This document shows, piece by piece, positions 56,660-64,000 of a stretch of 64,000 bases of DNA. Both the position numbers and the translations under genes were made by a program. The number at the start of each line of letters is the position of its first letter. Position 1 is the stretch's first letter. The stretch is from positions 1,763,109-1,827,108 of the forward strand of contig JAJEKV010000027.1 of NCBI GenBank assembly GCA_021234155.1. The letters run 5' to 3'. The notes beneath the pieces were generated by a model that saw only the letters and a list, made by a program, of their open reading frames with translations, was not told the origin of the DNA and made no database searches. Source of the stretch: Isoetes taiwanensis (lineage: Eukaryota > Streptophyta > Lycopodiopsida > Isoetales > Isoetaceae).

Positions 56660-57576
56660 GTTTGGTCTGACGGGTGTGCAGCCCAATTCAAGTCGAGAAG
56701 AGCTTTCTATCATGTAACTAGGTATCATCAACAGCATAAGATCAGAATGCACTGGAATTTCTTTGGCTCAGGACATGGGAAGGGCACACATGACGGAGAA
56801 GGAGCCATAGCCAAACTATGGCTTGCGGCAGAACAAAGAAAAAGGATGGGAAAGTGATAAAAAATGCAGAAACTGCATGTGAGGTTCTTGAAGAGAAAAT
56901 TTCTGATGTGGAAATGGTATTTTGGAAGGGCCATTCCCAAAGATTTGATGTGCTCCCAGTGAAAGGGGTGCAATCTCTTCATTGCGTATCATCCATAGAT
57001 CCAAATGATCCAACAAAGTTAATGTGTAGATCTCTTTCATGTTTTTGTAAGGCATGCATCAATTTTGATTGGTCTGCTTGTGAGAATGCTGATCATTGTG
57101 GTAGGTGGGAGTTGAGAAAACTAGAGCCTACAAGCAGGGGGCGGTGTTGAAGAAGATGGGTATGAGGCGAGAGGACTTGTGGGCAAATGGCGTGGACAAT
57201 GTGGATAAGACGGTCGTGGGGTTGGAGATTATTTTGCATCATTCACATCCCCAGACAATTATGAAAGGGTCCCTTATTATCTCATCCAGTTAATGAAGTG
57301 AAACATGCCCTCGAAGAAGACACCAATGATGACTATGGAAATGAATTTTATTGTGGTAATGAAGTTATAGCTGGTAACTACTTTGAATTGATTCCTGGTT
57401 GCCATCAAAAGTACAGGCTTATTCAAGGAAAGAAAGTTCTTGTCCATCCCGAGTCAGTAATTGGGGTGAGATTTCCATTGGAGCCAGTCAAACATAAGAT
57501 TAAAGGTACATCTTATGCATATGAACTGACTAACTATTGGCATGAAATGTTGCTGGGAAATTTGCCGAGATTGTAG
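56660..57576 (+). pseudogene. Transposase of the unassigned DDE-like family, 3' half
   Basis: Resumes exactly after the LINE: VWSDGCAAQFKSRRAFYHVTRY, MHWNFFGSGHGKGTHDGEGA, then in other phases NAETACEVLEEKI, HCVSSID, MCRSLSCFCKACINFDWSACENADHCGRWEL (Cys/His-rich), and the C-terminal ALEEDTNDDYGNEFYCGNEVIAGNYFELIPG....RLIQGKKVLVHPESVIGVRFPLEP. The WSDG and HGKG.HDG.GA blocks carry the Asp/His residues I would expect in a catalytic core. At least two frame changes (near 56850 and 57120-57290) make this copy inactive. It is collinear with 48315-50331. Confidence 0.65.
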
Positions 57577-57840
57577 AATCCGTAATATCATGCTAACTTT
57601 GTTGTTGAAGTAACTTTTCTATGCACTAAGGCATGGACTTGCAAACTGAATGTAATCAGAATGTGATGTTCATGTAATCAGATTTTTATGTCCTCCAAAA
57701 GTCATGGTCCTTATAAAATGGATCCATGAACCAGATTAAAACATAAACATTAATATATTGTTTATATAGTTCCAAGACTGTTATACTTAGTGTAAGCTGT
57801 AAAAAACACTGTAAGCAGATCATTTCCAGCAGTGAAAGAC
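57577..57840. other. 3' flank of the transposase; no gene
   Basis: AT-rich, with ACATTAATATATTGTTTATA. No element end identified here. Confidence 0.35.
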
Positions 57841-57847
57841 TCAAGAT

Positions 57848-58627
57848 TCATCCAGAAGGTCCTGCAGTGAGATCAGCAATGGTCCTGTTCCCAAAAATTG
57901 TGAGAAGAATGTCCAGGACAGCTGTTTGGAAGTTGGTGAAGTCTAATAGCAGCAAGACATGTGTTTCTCGCTTCTGTTGCCATTTATGATAGAGATTGGT
58001 AAAGTATGGTTTGAGGCTATTGAATCTCCATATCTCAACCCTTTTCAGCACTTTGTTGATTGCTTTTGCATGCACAACTTCCTGTTTAAGTTGAATGAGC
58101 ATACTTTCTAGTTCTGCTTTAGATAATTGGGATTCCTCATCCTCCTTGTTTGCTGCTACTCCCATAGCTCGATCCATGCTTCCAACATTGTTAAGTCTCC
58201 TCTGTGCATCTGTGTAGAACATCATCAGCAATTGTTAGATTAGATAGAAAGAAATCATGTAAACCACAGAATCTTCCAAACCACAGAATCTTCCAAAGCC
58301 TATCTGGAACAAAAGCATGTTTAAGAATAGGAGTACCTCTGAACTCGTGACTGCCTCTCCGTTTGATTTTGTTCAATTGGTTTCCCTATTCGGCGTTGAT
58401 CTCCTCAAGAATCGGGTGCGCAGGTGAGTTTGCATTTGAATTGGGGATATGGATTGTGATCTAGTCGTTCGATCTCCTCCCGCCATCGGAATCAACCAGT
58501 CATCATAGGTAAAAAAGAAACTTTTATCCCTGTCTATTCCCTTCTCCTCTGTTTCTGATATGGCTCGTACCATGCCAATGATTTGTTCCTTAACCTGATT
58601 GGACATTCTGCCAAAATACCTCAACAT
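57848..58627 (-). CDS. Unidentified two-part ORF, possible spliced gene fragment
   Basis: Two minus-strand frames, 58627-58373 (MLRYFGRMSNQVKEQIIGMV and on) and 58231-57848 (DAQRRLNNVGSMDRAMG, then a heptad-like ESMLIQLKQEVVHAKAINKVLKRVE). They are separated by a GAG|GTACTC donor near 58337 and a CTACACAG acceptor near 58211. The second part is likely coiled-coil. I do not recognise the protein. It could be a captured host gene piece or part of the neighbouring unassigned element. The splice join does not give one obvious continuous phase. Confidence 0.35.
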
Positions 58628-58639
58628 CCTTTTCTCAAA

Positions 58640-58870
58640 TTCTTTCCCACTGTCCTCTTTTTCTGACCCAATTGGCCAACAGTTGTTGTTGGCATATATC
58701 CCACAAGCCTAGCTCAAATGAAAGGGCTATACTCTTCTTAAACTGAGATAGCAACTAATCATGTAAACCTAAACCCTAATCATGCATTCTATACATTTGT
58801 TAACCCTAAACCCTGAGCCCCATGATATACATTTGTTAATCTTATGAAGTTGCAGTAAGCCCCATGATGT
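58640..58870. other. No gene; junction to gypsy sequence
   Basis: AACCCTAAACCCTGAGCCCC-like and ...CCCCATGATRTAC phrases are repeated near 58745-58870. Gypsy coding starts abruptly at about 58877. Confidence 0.4.
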
Positions 58871-58876
58871 ACGGTT

Positions 58877-59815
58877 GTGTTGGCTAGTGGTGCAATCAGG
58901 CATACAGCAGGAAAAAGAATTAACTTCAACGTAGATTTGCCGGGAATCAATGTGGCACTTGGAGCTGAAGTCATGAACATTGGCAAATATGATTTGATAA
59001 TAGGAATGGAGTATCTTGGACCAGCAGGAGCCATCATTGATTGTGGGAAGCGTAAGGTGACCTTAACAATGCTGGAAGGCAAGATCATCGAGATAGCAAG
59101 TAAAGAAGTAACACCAATTATGCAATGCATGTCGAGTGATAAATTACTTAAGTGCATAAGGAAGGAGCAAGTGGCCTACATCTTCAGATTCCAAGCGGAC
59201 GAGGAAGAGACGGAAGAAGAGAAAGAGGCCAAAGCATTGAAAAAGCTCCCGAAACCTATAGCAAAGTTGGTAAAGGAATCATCATGACTTGTTTCCTGAT
59301 GAGATCAAGCAGCTTCCACCCTATAGAGAAGTCGAGTGTGAAATAGCACTTGAACCAGGGACTAACCCAACAAGCAAGGCACCTTATAGAATGTCAACCG
59401 AAGAGTTGATGGAGTTGAAGAAGCAACTGCAAGAATTGCTAGACCTAGGGTTCATAAGACCTAGTGTCTCTCCTTTTGGAGCGCCTATTCTTTTTGTGAA
59501 GAAGAAAGACGGGAGCTTTAGGATGTGCATCGACTACCGTCAACCAAATAAGCACACAATTAAGAATAAGTATGCCTTGCCTAGATCAGATGACCTCATG
59601 GACCAGCTGCAGGGAGCGAAGGTCTTTTCTAAGATAGACTTGAGATCAGGTTATTACTAGATCAGGATCAAGGAAGAAGACATCCACAAGTCGGCTTTCA
59701 GAACGAGATATGGCCACTATGAGTTCACGGTGATGCCATTCGGTTTGTCCAATGCTCCAGCAACTTTCATGAGGCTGTCTTCCGCGAATTCCTAGATTCT
59801 TTCATCATAGTCTTC
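58877..59815 (+). pseudogene. Ty3/gypsy protease end and reverse transcriptase start
   Basis: Begins inside the protease (LASGAIRHTAGKRINFNV ... YDLIIGMEYLG). After a frame change near 59285, RT starts: [76 protein letters not shown] then TAG at 59658 where the family has Q (CAG to TAG), [35 protein letters not shown]. After one more shift, [13 protein letters not shown] follows, where similarity ends just before the expected catalytic DD. The sequence then enters an LTR interior at 59816. The protease overlaps in sequence with the copy ending at 48016, so these are two different insertions of one family. Confidence 0.9.
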
Positions 59816-61219
59816 TTGCCAAATGGCTAAATCCCATTTGCCAATGTTTTAACCTAACCCTAAGGGTTTCTATATAAGGGTTCCCCCTTAAACCCTAAAC
59901 CATTTCCTCTCTTTGCATTTTAGGGTTTTCATAGAGCTCCTTTCCCTTTTCGCATTTAGGGTTCCCTTGAGCCATTCCGACCAAGTCCAGACCCCATTTC
60001 GCATTGCTCGGCTCTGCCGTCTTTGCACAACAGATCATTGAATAACAGCCATCTTCAGCAAGATCAGGAGCATGGATGCATTCCGAGAATCCGGAGCAGG
60101 TCAAGGACCAGGTATCTAGTCATTCTGTTGTGCAAAGCCGTCTTTGGGCTAGGCAGTGAGGTAGTTTAGCATATTCATTCAGCCATAGAGGCCTTATAGA
60201 TCCCGAGATCATAAGCCCTAACTAAAGAACCTAACTCTGTTATTTAGGTAGATAGATTAGATGATATTCTTCATTTCAAGTTCTGTGATGATGTTGGTAT
60301 TTCATTCTGTGGCCTCCATGTATTGGGAAGGGGGGTAGAGACCTAGCAGCCTTGTAGAAGATGATCCTAGATTAGTATCATTAGTACCCAATTATTGCGG
60401 CCTGTACACAGGAGCCCACCGGGTTGAAGGTGGAAGGGCCAGACCGGCAGAACAAGGAGGTACTTGTCCCAACACAGATCAATCCCTCTGGTGTGTAAAG
60501 CCTACCAGGGATTCTAGTGAGCTAGGTCTAATGCCTTGTCACTGCATGTGGGCAAGGCATGGGCTCGACACCCGTGGAGTGATGCGTCACTCTCCATTGG
60601 GTTCAAGTCGAATAAGGGCGGTGGCCCTCTAGCCCACTGTGTTGAGCATGGAAGCCTGCGGAGGAAGGCTGACCTCCCTCTGTCTCGCCGGGGCTGGGGA
60701 GATGCAACCCGATAGTAGCCCTCTTGCCTGCAGCTTGTGCGGCGTGCTACGGTCCAGTCCCAATACCTATCAATCCACTCGCAAAGTGTGCGGGGAGGGG
60801 CGGATGGAGTGGACTACCCAATGACCATGTTCCTTTGCCGCCCAAATCCATTGCCATGAATTACGTCTACAATGACTTCGGAGGCCAAGGCATGGTAGTG
60901 AGTCAGAGCCCAGGGTAGGATTCCCTTGTTGTTATTGATCATGCTGATGATGTTGTAGATGTGATGGTTATGATGTATTCACCCTTCGAGGTGATTGTAT
61001 TGATGTACTGTTAGTTTGTGCTCATGTTTGTTTATTCACGCTTCGCAGATAAATCGCGACCGATGGGAGGCGGGTGAATGACACATCCACTCTTCCCTTG
61101 TCGGGCTCATTCCACCGGGAGTGGCGTCGGGGGGTGGCCCCGCCAGTGTAGCTGTCAGGGGGAATGCTCCTCCTTCGGATACGATGTGTGCATCAGTATA
61201 AGGAGTAGGGGACGTCACA
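59816..61219 (+). mobile_element. Family A LTR lacking its first about 185 bp
   Basis: Matches 33022-34422. It starts at TTGCCAAATGGC inside the LTR, contains the TATATAAGGG box at 59871, and ends GGGGACGTCACA at 61219. It is followed by AAATGG and not a PBS, so it could be a 3' LTR or a solo fragment. It is fused directly to gypsy RT. Confidence 0.85.
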
Positions 61220-62001
61220 AAATGGCAACAAAACATATGTTACAATGTGTGGTTACATGTAATAGCAGAGGAAACATGATGTTTCTTATCATTTTGTCAT
61301 CATGATATTAGAAGCAATTTGAGTAGGGTTCATTGTGCTAAACACGGAGGCTGCTTTTTATTTTCAAACTCGGCTTCCCTTCACAATTTTGCAATATTGT
61401 ATTTGGTTAACTTCGTCTATTTAAAATGCAGAATGTCCAGAAAAATAGCGTTCTCAGTTTGATATTGAAGCAGGCTTTAGATCTTGGCCGAATTTAGCAT
61501 TGTTCCAATGTGCTCAGGGTAAGAAATGATTACTTTTGCATGTTCTTTTGCTCCTCTACAGTAATGTTGTAATGATTTATGTTGTTAGACCACATGTTTA
61601 TTTCTCATAATTACCATTTGCCACTTTCCGTCACCCCTACCTTAACCAATATTTAATGGTTTATCAAACTATGACACAACAACTAACACATAGAGAATCG
61701 ACAAAAGATGGATGTTATGACTTTGCATCAAGAGTTTTTAAACTTGGAGGTGATCCCAAAGGGTTGAATTGTCAGGCTCTACCTTATCAGGAAGGATTTT
61801 TAAGTTACAAAAGAAATAGTACTGAATCATATTAACTCACACGTGCATCAATGTCTGTCTCTTTGGATAATATTCAGGATCATCGAGCACTCTTTTACTA
61901 CAAGCTTGACACATTGAAAGTGCACAAAAACAATTACAATTTAAAGTCCACTGCATCTGCCCCTTCCACACTTCGATGACTTCTACACTTTGATGACTAA
62001 T
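61220..62001 (+). other. Probable Helitron body, no gene
   Basis: AT-rich sequence between the LTR end and a Helitron 3' terminus. No ORF of note. The Helitron 5' end was not found, so how much of this belongs to the Helitron is unknown. Confidence 0.35.
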
Positions 62002-62030
62002 GCCTGGCATCACCGGGCACACATTACTAG
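62002..62030 (+). mobile_element. Helitron 3' terminus
   Basis: Hairpin GCCTGGCATCACCGGGC (62002-62018), eight bases, CTAG (62027-62030), then T. Nearly identical to the minus-strand terminus at 36001-35973. Confidence 0.8.
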
Positions 62031-62152
62031 TTCTATTTATTTTTATTTATTTATTTATTTTATTTGTGTCTAGCTCTCTTAGGGTCTTGAGAGACCATGG
62101 AGCCTGTGGACTCTGTATTTACAATTTCAACAATAGAGAACGGTGTGCATCC
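62031..62152 (-). mobile_element. Short LINE 3' end with (TAAA)n tail
   Basis: The minus strand reads ...ACAGAGTCCACAGGCTCCATGGTCTCTCAAGACCCTAAG, then a TAAA-rich tail (62031-62077). This looks like the last codons (STGSMVSQDP) and tail of a 5'-truncated LINE, lying between the Helitron and gypsy pol. Confidence 0.5.
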
Positions 62153-63807
62153 ACCGCTCGGCCTAGCAGGCTATTATAGAAGGTTTGTCAAGAACTTTGC
62201 AAAGGTAGCAGTGCCATTGACGGACCTCACCAAAGCAGGGAAGATAAAAGATTGGGCAATTCATTGGCAAAGCAAGGCCCAGAAAGCTTTTGACACATTG
62301 AAGGAAGCATTGATGACGGCGCCAGTTTTCGTCTTGCCAGACCCGGCCAAAGATAACCTTGTGGCGACGGACGCTAGCAGAATAGCAACAGGTGCAGTCC
62401 TCATGCAGGAGGAAAGGGTAGTGGCCTATGATTCGAAGAAAATGAATGATGCGGAACAGCGCTACCCAACGCATGATCAAGAGCTTCTGGCTATTGTAAG
62501 AGCTTTAAGAATTTGGAGGCACTATCTATTGGGAAGAAGATTCCAGCTAGATACGGATCATCAAAGCCTCCAATATATCTTTACACAACCACCCCTCAAT
62601 TTGAGGCAAAGGAGGAATTCCTTGAAGAATATGACTTCGAGATAATTTATAAGCCAGAAAAGCTCAATGTGGTTGCATATGCTCTTTCTAGGAAGCCTTT
62701 GGCAACGAGAACGCATTGTAATGCAATTTCGACGCTCACGAGCGAGTTCGGCAAGAAGATTGAAGAAAGCTTGCCAACAGATGCTGACTTCAAGGAAGTT
62801 TGGGCAAGTCTTTGCAAGGAAGCCAGGACGGACAAGGAAAAGGAAATGTTCAGGCACTATAAGAAGGAGAATAACTTGCTATACCATAAAAACAAATTGT
62901 GTGTACTAGAATCTTCAGGAGTTAGGAAGCTAATCCTACATGATACACACAATAGTCCCATAGCAGGGCATGCAGGGTTTATGAAGACATACTTCAAAAT
63001 TAGAAGCAGTTACTTCTGGCCCGGCATGAAGAAGGAGATAGCAAGGTACATTCGTGAGTGCCAGATATGCCAGCAAACAAAGGCGGAACAACTCCGAATT
63101 CCAGGTGACTTGGAGCCGTTGCCTGTGCCAAACGCTAAGTGGGAGGTAATAAGTATGGACTTTATTACAGGACTCCCAAGAAACAGCAAGAGGCAAGGAT
63201 GCCCTGATGGTGGTGGTCAACAAGTTGTCAAAAATGGCACACTTTGTGCCATGTAGGATAACTGATACATCATTGGATACTGCCGTCCTATTTGTTAAGG
63301 AGATTTTTAGACTCCACGGCATGCTGAGGGAGATAATTTCAGATAGGGACTCCAAATTCATGAGTGCCTTTTGGCAAGACCTATTCACCACCATCTAGAC
63401 GAAGCTTTCGATGAGCACGGCATATCATCCCCAAACAGATGGTCAGACAGAGCGAACCAATAGGATCATCGAAGATATGTTAAGAAGCTATGTTTGGAAC
63501 AAGCAATCTAAGTGGGATGATTTCATCCACTTAGTAGAGTTCGCGTACAACAGTACCAGAGTCATCGCAGATGAGTCCTTTTATGATCAACTACGGGTAC
63601 CAGTGTCTTACCTCGGATACTTGGCACAATCCTGTGTCCAAGATGGAAGTCTCCCAACAGATGCTTTTGGAGATGCAAGAGTTGGTAGAGGAGGTGAGAG
63701 GATACCTCCTAGCAGCAAGAAGCAGGCAGAAAAGCATCGCCGACAAGCATAGGACAGTAAGAGAATTTCAGGTGGGAGACAAGGTGTGGTTGAAGATCAA
63801 GGTGAAA
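62153..63807 (+). pseudogene. Ty3/gypsy RT end, RNase H and integrase
   Basis: Order: GLAGYYRRFVKNFAKVA (RT connection), FDTLKEALMTAPVFVLPD, VATDASRIATGAVLMQ (RNase H first D; the usual DASD.G is DASR.A), YPTHDQELLAIV, DTDHQSLQYIF. After a shift at about 62580, KPEKLNVVAYALSRK follows, then the integrase finger (H..PIAGHAG....Y.......CQICQQTK), WEVISMDFITGLP (first D), a shift near 63210, IISDRDSKFMSAFWQDLF (second D), a TAG at 63396 (expected CAG) and [24 protein letters not shown] (E). After another shift, a tail with FQVGDKVWLKIKV. It ends at 63807 by joining an LTR interior; no chromodomain is seen. The copy is dead. Confidence 0.9.
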
Positions 63808-64000
63808 CAGGCCTTATAGATCCCGAGATCATAAGCCCTAACTAAAGAACCTAACTCTGTTATTTAGGTAGATAGATTAGATGATATTCTTCATTTCAAG
63901 TTCTGTGATGATGTTGGTATTTCATTCTGTGACCTCCATGTATTGGGAAGGGGGGTAGAGACCTAGCAGCCTTGTAGAAGATGATCCTAGATTAGTATCA
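63808..64000 (+). mobile_element. Family A LTR interior, running off the window
   Basis: Starts at AGGCCTTATAGATCCCGAGA and matches 60184-60376 with a single visible difference. It is fused to the gypsy pol end through the shared bases AGGCCTTATAGATC. Confidence 0.88.

Noticed and set aside
58877-63807. Endogenous pararetrovirus (caulimovirus-like) origin of the RT
   Set aside because: RT, RNase H and a full integrase follow in Ty3/gypsy order, and LTRs are present; no movement protein or coat signature.

Overview
The window is nuclear DNA of a land plant. The evidence is a spliced eukaryotic ITP pyrophosphatase gene, plant-type CACTA, hAT, Helitron, Ty1/copia, Ty3/gypsy and LINE sequences, tRNA-iMet primer-binding sites, and a TTTAGGG-type telomere-like repeat. 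The mix of LINE, gypsy and one unassigned transposase family makes me favour a seed-free vascular plant (fern or lycophyte) with a large genome. That placement is inference; nothing in the window settles it.

Layout. 1-9.5 kb: decayed CACTA transposase (minus strand), GC-rich repeat arrays of the kind found inside CACTA ends, two captured pieces of an SNF2-type ATPase gene, two heat-shock-element-like arrays, and a Helitron 3' end at 9456. 10.4-16.1 kb: an old, heavily frameshifted LINE (minus) with endonuclease, reverse transcriptase and about 197-bp 5' repeats. 16.9-18.5 kb: the only gene that looks intact and cellular, an eight-exon ITPA/HAM1-like nucleotide pyrophosphatase with a 10-nt microexon. 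22.1-26.4 kb: a hAT transposon with terminal inverted repeats and a three-exon transposase that carries two frameshifts. 27.3-28.9 and 29.4-31.6 kb: two solo LTRs of different families, each with a 5-bp target duplication. 32.8-36 kb: the 5' end of a gypsy-like element (LTR, PBS, pseudogenic gag opening with a histone-H3-tail-like peptide), cut by a minus-strand Helitron and followed by an exact 601-bp duplicate. 39.8-45.6 kb: a copia element (minus) interrupted by a tRNA-derived SINE and by a complete 1.9-kb Helitron made mostly of a homopurine minisatellite. 45.8-48.0 kb: an unidentified ORF and a gypsy gag/protease.

48.3-57.6 kb is a three-layer nest. The outer layer is an intron-containing transposase of a family I cannot name, with WSDG..AQFK and SGHGKG.HDG.GA motifs. 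It is split by a 6.3-kb minus-strand LINE. That LINE is itself split by a 4.86-kb element with 30-bp terminal inverted repeats, a 4-5 bp target duplication and a cluster of 16-bp palindromes. I consider this inner element and the transposase around it the best candidates for something undescribed. 58.9-64 kb: gypsy protease, RT, RNase H and integrase pieces, joined twice to the interior of the same LTR family, with another Helitron end and a LINE tail between them.

Apart from the ITPA gene, almost every coding trace is a mobile element or a captured gene fragment. Many nonsense codons look like C-to-T changes at CG or CHG sites, as expected in methylated, silenced repeats.
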